Positions 9,845-21,460 of a stretch of 64,000 bases of DNA are shown piece by piece (the first letter of the stretch is position 1; the number at the start of each line of letters is the position of its first letter). This DNA is from Marsupella aquatica (lineage: Eukaryota > Marchantiophyta). The stretch covers positions 14,136,001 through 14,200,000 of the forward strand of contig OZ316893.1 of the NCBI GenBank assembly GCA_973895155.1, written 5' to 3'. The position numbers were made by a program, and so were the translations under genes. The notes beneath the pieces are model-generated. The model was not told the origin of the DNA, ran no database searches, and worked only from the letters and a program-made list of their open reading frames with translations.

Positions 9845-11073
9845 ATGGCCTCAATTGGCACTGTTGTCCACTTGATGATGCCTCTTTTTGAGAGTTCCAC
9901 CTCTTTTCTACTTGAGTCCATGGACAATACTGAGCTCACCCGATCAACATTATGTAGAGCATTGTTGTTTTCTCACATAGTGCCAGCATTTTTGCAAGCC
10001 ATTGGGTTAGTCCATATTCGGCCAAGACAGGTTGTTGACCAGTGGTACATTAAACCCCGCACACGGCAGAGATTAATAATCTGGATTGATGAAACTCCTT
10101 GGAAGGATCCACATCGTTTTCAAGAGTTCTTTAGGATCAGTCCTCCATTATTTTTCTACATATGTGAGCTTGTGCACAATGATATGATCACAGACCCTCC
10201 TGTGTCATTGCGAATCCTACCTAATCGACAATTGTTGGTAATGAGACAAGTGGCTCTTGCATTGAGATGTCTGGCTACTGGCGATACTTTTTTGACACTA
10301 GGTGAGTTGTTTGGAGTCTCAAAGAGTTCTGTTGTGAAGGTCACTTGGAAATTCATTTCCTCTTTGCGAAGGAGGGCTGCACATGTCATTCAGTGGCCAG
10401 ACGAGGCGGGTCTTCTTGAAGTGAAGCAAGGATTTCAGGATAGATGGGGTTTTCCGAATTGCTGTGGAGCTATTGATGGCACTCACTTGCCTATTGAGCT
10501 CCCATTTGGTGAGGACTCCACCCAGTATTATGATTGGAAACATAAACTCTCAGTCTCTATGCAAGCAATCTGTCTCATAAACTCTGAGATTTTTGTGGGT
10601 CCCGATTTTATTACCAAGTCACACAGCACCGTACTCGATTGAGTGGACCTCTATTCCGTTGCCAAGATGGTAGGATGCTACAAGAATATATCATTGGGGA
10701 TGCAGGGTACCCATTACTCCCCTGGCTGATTGTTCCTTTTGCCAGAGGTGTGTCAGAGTAGACTGATGCTTTTAATTACAAGCTGTCTAGCACACGGATG
10801 TGTGTGGAAAGAGCTTTTGGTAGGTTGAAAGGGACATGGCGAATTCTGAGTAGGGTATTGTGGAAGCCTCACATCGAACAACTTGGGCCGATGATCTATT
10901 GCTGTTGTGTTCTCCATAACCTAATTATTGATAGGAACGATGGGCTGCCAAATGTGGTTTGGCAGCACTACCCTCCTCATCCACCAGGCTATGCAGGAGT
11001 CTTGCATCCCAATCGAAGAGTGTATAGAGGGGGACCAGAAGCAAGAGTGGCTTTGATGGACCATGTAGGATAG
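9845..11073 (+). pseudogene. Harbinger DDE transposase, broken
   Basis: Encodes a PIF/Harbinger-type (DDE_Tnp_4) nuclease, which cuts and pastes the element. The first ATG in frame is 9845. The N-terminal half holds a helix-turn-helix-like region (TLGELFGVSKSSVVKVTW). Catalytic residues are visible: first Asp in AIDGTHLPIE (codon 10475-10477), second Asp in IIGDAGYPLLPW (codon 10699-10701), and Glu in VERAFGRLKGTW (codon 10807-10809). The frame shifts around 10590-10640, where the upstream frame stops at 10642, and the downstream frame has a TAG at 10759-10761. With both lesions it cannot make a full protein. Confidence 0.9.
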
Positions 11074-11555
11074 TGAGGACTATAGATCAGTAGTACTGTC
11101 CATAACAGATCAGTTATGAAGCCATTGTAATATAATCAATTTTAAAGCAATGCTTCTGTTTTCAAAAAGCTTCCAACACCATTCATTTGTGTACTATTTT
11201 AGAGTTCAAATCTCAGATTTTGTGTATGCAAACCTGTTGTTACCAAGCCAATTAGATGGCAGATCATTCAGGCAATATTTTGCACAAATTGAATGTTTGA
11301 ATTTGAAAGCATCAAAATATCTTCTGCAGGATCAAACATTGTTGACAGAGAAATTGGATAGATTATTTGAACGTGTCACTTACAAAACATCAAAATATCT
11401 TCTGCGGAAGCAAAAATTGTCGATCTGAACACCTTCAGTTGTTCTATTCATGATCAGTTTCAAAATTGTACCTAGTTTTGTAGCATTTGTCTTTCTCACT
11501 ACTAACTACAGTCATCAGATGGATGTATAGAGACTTGAGAAGAGAAGTAAATCTA

Positions 11556-12626
11556 TCAACTGTCTGTTGATTGTCTCAATCCATCTGCAAGGTATTGGAC
11601 AGAATCGGCAATGAAAGCAAGAGCATTTGCAACATCCAACCCTGTCTGTCGGGCAGATCGAGTAGCTTCTACTTGAGCTGACAAGGTATCAACATGTCTC
11701 CTGTTGTTAAATGAGAGGAGTTCAGTGTGCTCCTCCCTTCTTGCCAGGCGATCCTCTGCAATTGCTTTCACAAAATGATCAGTAACCTTGTGCATCTCAT
11801 CTCGGGTCCTCTCAAATGTTTTTTTTCCTTTTCCAACCCCTAGTGGTAGATGGCTCAGCATCTCCCTATCCAGAGACAGAGGTTGGGCTTCTTTCCATGG
11901 GAGATGGGTTGGGGGAGCTGGTTGGTTGAGAGGGTGTTGATTGCTCCCTACCGGTGTCACCAGTCTGATAAGCAGGAGTTGGCGGATCACGAGTGGCTGG
12001 TGGTGGTACATATGAACTATTCAAAGGGTCTGCCTCGGTATCTGGGTCCTCATTGCAACATCAAGGCTTTGATCATTTGTGTCACCTCCACCAATGTCTG
12101 AATTGCTACTAAACCAGGGTTGGGATTCGGGATTCTGGCTAGGTCTTGGGTCCATGGATCTACGAACAGCTTCGGAAGCCTCGGCATCTGCTGTGCTGTC
12201 AACATACTGATTTGGGTGTGGATTGACAGCTCTATTTGTTGGGACAAATATCACCATAGCCTCATAAATATTCTCCTGGAATGTAGTGGGCAAGCCTCGA
12301 TCTTTCTTGTCAGATCTATGCAACTCAAAATACCCATCACCACCTGAGGGAGTGTGGGCCTGGAAATCATAAATCTTCTTGAAATCTGTCAATAATTTCT
12401 CCCACCTTTTCTTGCATTGTTTCTAGCCTCTTTGAACATTGTTGGCTTTGCACATCTCTTCAATTTCCTTCCATCTCTGCTCAGCTGTTCGAATTCGTTC
12501 TCGGGAGGAATCCAACTGGGACTGATCTTGTTGGTATTTCTTGCTGTCCACAAGAACCAGAAGTTCTCTAGTGTCCCATTGAGCACTACCTCGTCGATCC
12601 TCTACTACCATCTGCACAAGATTCAT
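11556..12626 (-). pseudogene. Harbinger ORF1, trihelix/Myb-like DNA-binding protein, broken
   Basis: Companion protein that Harbinger transposases need for DNA binding and nuclear import. One minus-strand frame runs from 12626 to 11556 and is cut twice: TAG at 12423-12425 and TGA at 12021-12023. The N-terminal part has the trihelix pattern: WDTRELLVLVD, then EQRWKEIEEMCKANNV, then beyond the stop CKKRWEKLLTDFKKIYDF. The C-terminal part (about 11556-11800) is helical and Glu/Arg/Ala-rich, probably coiled coil. The frame is otherwise kept throughout, so inactivation looks fairly recent. It converges on the transposase with a gap of about 480 bases. Confidence 0.82.
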
Positions 12627-13631
12627 TTGTAGTTAATTTTAAGTTCAATTTAGTGTATAGCTTGATCCTCCATCAAATTTCAGAGTTCAGATTTATGCAG
12701 TGTAGTAGTTGATTCGGGAGAGAATTCAACAGAATGATTCAATGTAGTCAATGCATTCAAATAGGAGAAACATAGCAAGTTTCTATGCAGTCTCGTAGAG
12801 CCAATTGCACTGTCCGAATTGAACATAAAACCGATGAGGATTCGTGGATAGAATTTCTCAAAGAGAAATCGAAGCTGGGTGAGACCACTGTTGGATGAAA
12901 AATGCAGAGAGAGAGTTGACAGCATTTGCGGATTCAAAACATTGTCCACTTATATTAATTCACAGCTTTGGTCCCTTTGGACTTGGTTACATCATACATT
13001 GAGCTTACTTGACAAAGCCTGGTTGATCAATCAGTCCTTGAATTCAGCCCACTTCCAAGCGTAGCTGATCTTCCAGAAAGGTCCGCAGCGCAATGAAGCT
13101 GTCGTGAAACTTACAAAAAAATATCACTAGTGCTCTTTTAGAACAATGGACAAGCTATGGCAGCAGCTGCGCCAATAGCTATGGTGCAAGCTTGGCTCGA
13201 CAAAAAGCTATGGTGGAAGCCCGTTTGAATGAACAAAAAGCTATGGCGGGAGTCTTCAGTCGAGCAGCCACAAAGTCCGCAGCGCAAAAAGTTTTTGGCG
13301 GACACGAACCTCCGCAGCGGAGCGCACAACAACCGCAGCCGGGTCGCCAATATTTGGTGGGCAGGGGCGGAACTCCGAAGCCGGGCCCTGGAGCTGCTTT
13401 GACCGCCAACTGACGGTTTGCCCTAGCAGGGTGACCTCCCGTCGCCCGTTGCCCACAAGGGGCAAGGGCACCCTGCAAGGAGCGGGTGGGCTCGTCCCCC
13501 TCCTCGCTTCCTCCTCTCCCCTCACCCTGCGCTCCCTCGTACGGGCCCTGCGTGGCAGGGCATCCACAGTCGTTGGAGCTTCCGTGCACATTGGGACTCC
13601 GCACCCGTACGCGCATGGAACCCCACCCTTA

Positions 13632-14087
13632 GTATTTAGTTCCCTCCATTATGAGGAAGACCGTTGTGACTGCGCCACCCTTGTGATGTCCAGCTGTGTG
13701 CATTTACCAGGTTACAGCTCCACTGTCAGATTTAGGGTATGCCTCCTGGAAGCGGATCCTCTCTCGTCACCCGCTTGCCCTAGATCAGATCATGATATGT
13801 TCCAGTTTTTCAACGTAAGCATTATGCTGCAAGTATTACTGAAAGCACTCTGGACAGTGTTTCACACTACACTAAGTCAGCCGATGTTTTAAGCATAATT
13901 AAATGTTGAGTTGCTCACTTTGTACTTCACACGTAAAAAAAAGCAGCAGTTTAGGATGTACCAAGTTTCATCTCTCAATGATATGAAAGAACAATCTGAT
14001 TTATTGTAGTATGAAAACTTAGTCTGATAAGCGATCATGTGCCAGATGGCACTACACCTGATGCTTTCTATGTGGATTAACACAAAA
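13632..14087. other. Right flank of Harbinger element, no gene seen
   Basis: Begins with the resumed target repeat (TCCCTCCATTATGAGGAAGA at about 13642). The rest is unique sequence without a recognisable feature. Confidence 0.5.
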
Positions 14088-14355
14088 GATTTATTATGGG
14101 GTCAAGTCGGGTTCAGTTGTCCTCACTTATGACAATGGAAGATATATTATGGGGTCAAGGAGGGTTGAGTGATAAGGGTTGATTGATAAGCCAGTTATGA
14201 CATTGAAGTAGCAAGCCAGTCACTTATGACTGTGGAAGATGTGTTATGGGCCGGGGTTATGGGGCCAAGGAAGGTTGAGTGACTTTACTGATGACGGTGA
14301 AGTGGCAAGTCACTTGTGAGAATGGACGATATATATTATGGGGCCAACGAAAGTT
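14088..14355. repeat. Tandem repeat, about three diverged copies of ~85-100 bp
   Basis: Repeated elements are CACTTATGACAATGGAAGAT, ATATTATGGGGCCAAGG, GGTTGAGTGA and GAAGTAGCAAGCCAGTC. Copies start near 14091, 14189 and 14290. No coding capacity. Confidence 0.75.
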
Positions 14356-14634
14356 CAGAAAGAAGTCATTTGACACGAGGGAAGAGTATTGAAACCTCTG
14401 CAATATTTTTCACCGTTTCTATTTTTGCTTCTCTTTCTCCTTTCTTGACACGAGAGGACAAATTTGAATTGACATCTGCAAGAGTTCACAGAGTTCTCAT
14501 CAGCTGAATGACTGAATTCACGGCGTTTAATCCCATCTGATGTACATGGAAAACATGTGCCTCTCACCAACCAAGTTGTAGGCCAGCTACTGTCAATTTG
14601 ATGAAAATTGCAGCTTTCCTCATAGATGTGCTGT

Positions 14635-14830
14635 GGCAACTTTCCTATCTTGTGCATGGGGCTTTGTCTTGGACCATGATGGTTCTCGTACTATTTTGCT
14701 ATGTGCACAAGATGGGAAAGTTGTTTTACTATATCTTTCCTCATAGACGTGGCCAACTCATTTACCATCGTCTGTATAGAGCAAAAGTAGCAAAAACATT
14801 ATCATGCTCCGTGGTCCAAGAAAGTACCAT
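14635..14830. repeat. Imperfect inverted repeat able to fold into a hairpin
   Basis: AACTTTCCTATCTTGTGCAT at about 14638-14657 is matched in reverse complement by TGTGCACAAGATGGGAAAGT at about 14702-14721, about 19 of 20 positions. A weaker outer pairing joins TCTTGGACCA near 14669 with TGGTCCAAGA near 14812. It could be an old transposon arm or a small-RNA precursor; sequence alone does not decide. Confidence 0.45.
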
Positions 14831-15580
14831 ACCCTACTCAAGACTTCATAAGCTGAATCTTAGATAGTTTTGGTGTTTACAATTCATGTGCAGCTATATT
14901 TGTGCTCCAATGTGAGTCCTTGGAGCGAATTTTTGCGCCATGGTATATCCGACATAAGCTATTTTGGCTGATTAGGAAAGGTCAGGGCAAAGAATTCACA
15001 AATTAGAACATTTCTTGGGTCCTATTCCACGGCGAGCCTCTAGTGTCGACATTCGTCGAAAAGTGTAGTAGGAAAATTGAATTTCAAAGTGTGCGATGAA
15101 TTCCACAACTGTATAGAACATCACGCTTACAATTTGAAGAAAACGATGAAGACAGTGATTTTAGAATTCTTAATATTTGCAAACCCGTGACTTAAATCAA
15201 GATTGCCATAACGATTCCGTATTTTTCATGTCACATATCAAACAATATGGATGGAATAGAGCTTTCCAACATAATGCACCACACCTCGTCTAGCTTGTCG
15301 CCGACTCTTTACTCGAGGACAAAACTGAGGGCACAAAAATCAATTCCAGAAAAGCTTTATACGGTACCATCAATGTTGTTCCCACTCATTTCTTTCCCAG
15401 AAAAAAGAGCGTACCGTTACAAGTTGCAGATCCGCAACGAAAGAATGAGAAGTTCAAGTTACTGAGGATAACGTGCACACAAACCGCAATATCTACAGAA
15501 AATTGGACGAGCTCAAGGAACCAAATGTGTCATAAATAGGTGCAGTAACCCAACTTCCTACAGTGCCCTAAGCTAAACAT
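14831..15580. other. 3' flank of the membrane-protein gene, nothing else seen
   Basis: AT-rich, no element termini recognised. The part next to 15580 is probably the 3' UTR of the minus-strand gene upstream of it. Confidence 0.45.
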
Positions 15581-18500
15581 TTATGCCGCAGATGAAGCTG
15601 GTGGAGGTGGAGAGTAAGGTTGAGATTGACCCTTTCGCATTGGCATCTCATCCTCCTTACCGTTATACCTGTACTTTTTCCTTCTTATGAATACAATCCA
15701 TAAGAGAATTGACAACATGTTCCCGGCAGACATCAGGGTCAGTCCTATCCAAATCCACTTTGCATTTTTTCGCAGATTATGACACCTAAATTGATAAATG
15801 TTTGTGAAGACGTCGCGGACAAATGCGCAGTTTGCTGCATTGGTAAGGAAAGTGCCACTGCTGGAAAGCGAATTTGCAGCCGACGCCCCACCCGACAATT
15901 GTCGATACAACGACGGCGTCAACCTTCCCTGGGTTGTGCATATTTGCCCCGTTGAGTCCGGAACACATAAATATGCGTTCCACACCTGCATGTTACCAAA
16001 ATATCAAGTCAAACACTTATACTGAAAGCCCACCAACATGATACTGATACCCACCGAATGAGAACCTAGGAATGATTTTGCTCTTCTCAAAAACAAATGG
16101 GTGCATCTCAGTAGCAAGACGTAGACAACACGTATCAATGCTCAAGGAAACCAATGATACCCGAAAAGTTGTTACCTGAGAGGCAGCAGCCAAGCTTGTA
16201 GTATTTGCTCCACATGGTGTTGTGTTGCACAAAGCAGGAACCAATGGTCCACTTTGATTGTAACCACCCACTACTCCTAATGGTAAGTTCCGGTTCACTT
16301 GATTATTGATTCCGTTGTTCACATCATTAACTATCCGAGTCGTGAATTGCTGAGATGAAGTGAGAGCAGAGGCTGCAGCCGCTCCACTGCACGGCAAGAA
16401 CTTATCCAAACTCGTGTTCGCCTCAGGATTGGCTACCCATTCTTGCATGGCCAAACAAGTGTCTCCAACACCACTGCAATCGAAATCAGCATCAAATCAC
16501 GCAGTTCCCTTTTCTGGTAATGGGTACGATAAGACGAACCCTGATAATAGCGAAGACAGGACGAATCACAAATTCACAACCCCGAACAAGTGATCACAAG
16601 ACTAATAAGAACCAATATCTGAGCCTGTTAGGCGGGGAAGGAAGATGACTTAGTAAAATACATACTTATCAATGAACATGAATATGCCGCAAAGTATCCA
16701 TGTTCCAAGCACCAACACCCAGCCCACCAAAACCAACCTGTGGAAAAAAGAACATATCTCGGAATCAATCCACGCAGAACAGACTCTTAGAACTGTAACA
16801 ACTACGGAGTGAATTGGCAAGGAAATTTCCAGTCTGACATGTGCCTGCAATTCACTTCCAGATGCAAAAATGCCATGCCAGGAAAGAAAGACAAACATAG
16901 ACCAATGTCCAACCAAAAATAAAGGTTCGCCGCGACAAAACTTACAAGTAAACAAGCCATCGTATTCCGAGAATTGAAAACACTGAAAAGCACAACAAGG
17001 GAACGTGAGTACATATTTTACAGGAAAAGTCCAGGAGAACCATAAACATACGCTATAATGAGAAAATGCAGCTACGTTTGTAGCAAACATATTCTTCTTT
17101 CGAGGCTTGTTTTGGCTCAACGACTGTGTTCAAAGTCTCTACAGAGAGGCTAACGAAGAAGACAAGAAACTCCCAGAAACACTAGCACAAGTTCATAGAG
17201 GTCGATTCGTAGAAAAACTCACGGAGGCCAAGTAGCACAAGCGCTAACATGACAGCAGCCACCACTATGAGCACGATTCGCCTGCAACAACGAGACTGAA
17301 ATGTGAGATTTACAGCAAACTTTGTTCAACGGGCAGAACGCCCCGTAACCGCGAGAGCAAATTTGTCAACGCAGGCCAATCACAAAGACGTGGTGTGAAG
17401 AAAACGTACACAATATAGATAGCATTTTTTATTTTCTTCCGATTGTCCAAAGTTTTGCTGTGCAGATCATTAGCTGTACTATTAAGCCGCGTGTTTAATG
17501 ACGTAATCGTTTGTTGGTCGGCAGGTGTGAACGTGATACCGACGATGTTGAGATTAGCAACACTGCTCAGGTTGGATTGAACCTTCCGAAGGCCTCCCTC
17601 AGTGACTTGTGACTGCTGGACCACATAGTCCAAAGTGTCCGTCAACTCGTTATTAAAATAGCGCTGAGCGTAGTAGAGTAAGATCGACCCAGCTCTGCAA
17701 AGTCCCAACAGCACGAGATTGTGAGGCAGTGGAACAAAGCCGAGTCGGGCACCAAAGCTGGGGCTCGCAGTTCCAACAAAATGGATGAGCACCGGTTAAG
17801 AGCAGAGGAAGCGGATTCACACCCAAGACGTTCAGAAGCTACGGACGACTTGCATTTTGGAGCTAGCAATTGACTTACATGGCAGCAAGAGTGAAAAGCA
17901 CTAGCGCGAGTATCGGAAGAATATATCCCAGGCGTCCGTGGCTGTATTCATGTTTGGTCCTATGCCGGCAGCAGCAACACATGAAACACAGAGTCATGAG
18001 CAGGAACAAGGCTAGCGCTGCCCAGATTATGGCCAAAATCCAACCTGGAAGCCCCGTGTATCCCACCGACTGTCATCCAGCAAAAGCAGAACGAATAATC
18101 AATATGTTGGTAATGTTTGCAATACAACAGCCGTAACCCAATCTGCGGATCTGCGGGTCGTCCTAGACGATGGAGGCAGAGACCACGAAGCCCCCAAGAC
18201 AAGCGTGTCCAATGATTCTTGCAATGAACTCGAAATTGTGTAGAGTCTAAGCTTTGCCCGAAGCGGCAGAGACAAAGGAAGTGTATTGATGCAAATGGAG
18301 AACGAGACTCACCGCCCCATAATCTTTGTTGGACAGATTGTACCCTCCCGTATATGTTTTTAGTCCATGGAGCGGATTTGGCCTATCCGTCCGGCTCCTT
18401 GCCAATAGAAGTGGTGCCTGGGCATTGGTTGTGTTACTGCTGATTACTTGAAGAAGATGTCTTGAACCTCCCTCGGAAAATGCAAGGTAAGCTGGTTGAG

Positions 18501-19268
18501 CTGCAAAAACGAATTCTTTAAAGTAAGATACATGTCCCCAAAATCTATCATTCGACATGAAAGGCGAGATAACAGACCACACAAGACGTGCAAGCGGTAC
18601 AAGAATCCACATGGGTCGAATTTAACTATCCTTCTTCATAATCGGACAGTCAACACTCCCATTGCGAATCTTCAACAAATTTTGTGGACAATAGATGAAT
18701 GGCAATGAGAGTACCAAGACCTTTTCTATCACTTTGGATGGATAGAACAGCAAATGCTTTAGAAGAGGGGCCGCACAAGGGGATCCGCTTGAGAGAAGGC
18801 CCCTTCTTCAGAACACCATCATCGAACGAAGCCAACAGATGGGAAGGTGGATATCGACACTGGTACAAACCCACGACAGGCGACCTCCAAGAAACGGCTC
18901 TAAAAAGCAGGACACGGGTTGGACGGACACAGTACCCGTGCTTCAGCTCCATAATATAACGACATAACACAAGAGTCCGCCGGTGAGGTTGGGGCTCTCT
19001 GCAATGTGCATCAGCGCAGACCCCAGAAGCAGATAGGTGATGCCAGAAAATATTTTGACTCACCCAATTGTTTAATATCCTCCGCGAACAATGAAGGCGA
19101 TGCCGAATCCAGTGCGGATCCACCAGCGCTGCTGGTCAGCAGAGTTCCCAGGAGCACCAGCACCAGCAACGAATACCTACATACTATTCGACAAGGCAGT
19201 CCAGCTTGACGGGCAGCTGCTGCCATTTTCGTAAGCCCGCTCATGCCAGGAACGTATTCGTCGATCAA
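15581..19268 (-). CDS. Plant Tweety-like multi-pass membrane protein (At2g12400 family), nine exons
   Basis: Exons, 5' to 3': 19268-19064, 18500-18313, 18069-17879, 17694-17410, 17281-17223, 16982-16946, 16737-16666, 16473-16176, 15985-15581. All eight introns are GT-AG and the phases join into 580 codons including the stop. A later ATG at 19226 gives a better signal peptide (about MAAAARQ to TSSAG). Then come the family signature TYTGGYNLSNKDYGASVGYTG, two membrane segments around CCCCRHRTKHEYSHGR, a long extracellular-type helical region, two more segments with GWVLVLGTWILCGIF, a second Cys-containing loop (GVGDTCLAMQEW, FLPCSG, PALCNTTPCG), and a last segment (WIWIGLTLMSAGNMLSILLW) before a Pro-rich tail. 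Length and topology fit the family, annotated as plasma-membrane proteins of unknown role and resembling animal Tweety channels. Channel activity is not shown. Confidence 0.92.
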
Positions 19269-20480
19269 ATCCGAAATTTTTCAATCGGCCACTGTAGTGG
19301 CCGCACTGACAGTTAGCGATCCTTGTTCCAACACAACTCCCGAAAACGCTCTCTGCCTGTCCAATCCACGCCAGGGGAGAACACGCCTGGGAGAAGACTA
19401 GAAGTTCATAAAATCACTATGCCGTACAGATGAGAGGAGCTTTATAATTATTAAGGTAGTCCGCAGGGGGAATGATGACCAAACTCGTCGAGACTAGCAA
19501 GCGAGAATGCAAACAGGAGACCTGATTTGCCAGCTATCATGATCGAAGCGTGCAACGGAATAGCTGCACCTACCGTTACATTTCTCCCAGTGCCATCGTA
19601 GGATACAATCACATGCATTTCCGCGAATTTCAGGGAGGAGGGCCCGCTTCTGCGTATCGTGTTCCTCTCCTGCAGGCGAGCGTCCCATCATTCCCGGGGA
19701 CAGCGCAGCGCTGCGCCACGCCCCCCACCGGCCACCTCCAAATTATCCCTCGTTGAATTCGTCACAACTCACAACTCACCTCACACCACCATCATCATCA
19801 TTCTGTCCGACGATCTAACGGGAATGCTCACAATTCTCATTTCACAATTTACTAAAACGACAACACTCGACGCGCTGCACGATTTCCCGATTCCGATATC
19901 CAGACATCACGAAAAATGATGAAAGGCTCCGGATCCGTGAAATAACAACGGCTTTCATGACGCCTGATCTGGACTTGTCTTACTCCTCAGAATTAATTGT
20001 TAGCCTTTACCTGGGCACCATGGCGCTATATCATGAGAGTACAGCACCATTAATTCTCCCACTTTTCCCCACAAATAGATAATGCAGTACCGTTGTGAGA
20101 TCTATCTGAATGAAGTCAAAAGTACTCGGCGGGACACGATCGACAGTAGGTCCCTACACCTTTGCACAATTGTGTGTTGTTTACGAACATCGGATGCTTT
20201 TCACGGTCCATGTGTCGGACACAGAAGCTTCGATGGAATCGGCCGATACATCCTCCTCTTTGCTCGTTGCCCTGCAAGTCCGGGAAAGCTCGCTGAGGAG
20301 GTGACAGATTGTAATGTAAGTGTGTAAAGTGGGATACATAATTATTATAGCGAAGGGTCAAAGTTGTTGCTCTTCACTTTGCCGATCCGACTCCTCCGGA
20401 CATCATAAGGCCAAACGTGTTACGGTAAATCCTGCAGGTTCTTTGCGGTTGCTCTTTTCGGTGGACCTTCGGATTACACG
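19269..20480. promoter_or_regulatory. Upstream region of the membrane-protein gene
   Basis: Presumed promoter and leader of the minus-strand gene starting at 19268. Mixed composition, with no confident TATA box or element. Short open frames here show no recognisable domain. Confidence 0.35.
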
Positions 20481-21460
20481 TTCTCGCTACCATGGACTTG
20501 ACACTTGGAGAATTATTGTACAGACACAATTCTACATTATTGTAATAGGGGTGTAAACACTAAATTTTGGCCACCATGGACTTGACACTGTGACAGTCCA
20601 GACTAGTTACGGTAAATACTGCATTTTTGGTGGTGGGTCTTTGGGGTGGAGATATAGATTACACGTTCTGGCCACCATGGACTTGAACTGCGTGTTATGT
20701 TAAATCTATGTTAAGTTAGTGCGCTTTAAATTAATGCACGTTAAGTTAATGCGCACAATATACTTGAACATAAACAAATACATTATATGATCTACAAACC
20801 AAGTGATTTGAATTCATGTATCTTGGTTTATGTTTTGGTTATATTGCCCACATAGGTTTAATGCATTGTCCATGACATTTTGAGAATCATTGTATGGACC
20901 ATTAGACATTATACTGATAGGGGTGTAAACAATCATTTTGTGCCACCATGGACTTGACATTGTGACAGTGGTTGCATGGACCACTAGACATTCTCTTACC
21001 TGATGGGAATGTAAACAAGACATAGAGTTTGACACTTTGACAGTCATAGTACTGTTTGTTAGAATTTGTTTTAGGTGATGGGGGTGTAAACAATAGATAT
21101 TTTCCCATGGACTTGACAATGTGAAAGTTGTTGCATGAACCATTAGACATTCTCTTACCTGATGCCAATCTAAACAAGACATTTTTAACACTATAGCCTG
21201 ACACTATGCCAGTCAGGTAGAGATTGTTAGAAATTATTTTACTTGTGGTGTAAATAGGACACCATGGACTCCATACTTTGACCACCATAGTAACTACAAT
21301 TAGATATTTAATTAGTGGGGCTATAAACCAAGACAGTTTTGTCACCATGGATTTGACACTTTGATAGTCATACTCCAGACAATTAGATATCTACTTAGTG
21401 GGGGTGTAAACAAGGCAGTTTTGTCGCCATGAACGTGACACAATGACAGACAATTATACC
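20480..21460. repeat. Diverged tandem array, ~80-95-bp unit, about ten copies
   Basis: A unit with GGGGTGTAAACAAGACA, then GCCACCATGGACTTGACACT, GTGACAGTC and ATTAGACATTCTCTTACCTG recurs from about 20480 to 21460. The core CACCATGGACTTGACA is seen near 20492, 20572, 20672, 20943 and 21343, with more degraded copies between (for example 21108, 21262 and 21428). Spacing varies because units carry indels. The frequent ATG reflects the repeat, not genes. Confidence 0.82.

Larger units (their letters stand above)
8751..13628. mobile_element. PIF/Harbinger DNA transposon, complete but inactive
   Basis: A 4878-bp element bounded by TTA on both sides (8748-8750 and 13629-13631), the usual Harbinger target duplication. 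The inverted ends match: left GGGTTCCATACGCGTACGGG (from 8756) against right, reverse complement, GGGTTCCATGCGCGTACGGG. Homology continues through GCGGAGT. Subterminal arms (8751-9120 and 13140-13628) are GC- and CpG-rich, unlike the AT-rich middle, and contain CCCGGCTCCTGC-like short repeats. Inside are the two genes expected of the family, pointing at each other: a DDE transposase (+) and a trihelix/Myb-like DNA-binding ORF (-). Both carry stop codons, so the copy cannot move on its own. Confidence 0.93.

Noticed and set aside
20480-21460. CRISPR-like look of the regularly repeated CACCATGGACTTGACA core
   Set aside because: Spacers between cores are themselves repeats, copies are diverged, and the surroundings are plant nuclear DNA.
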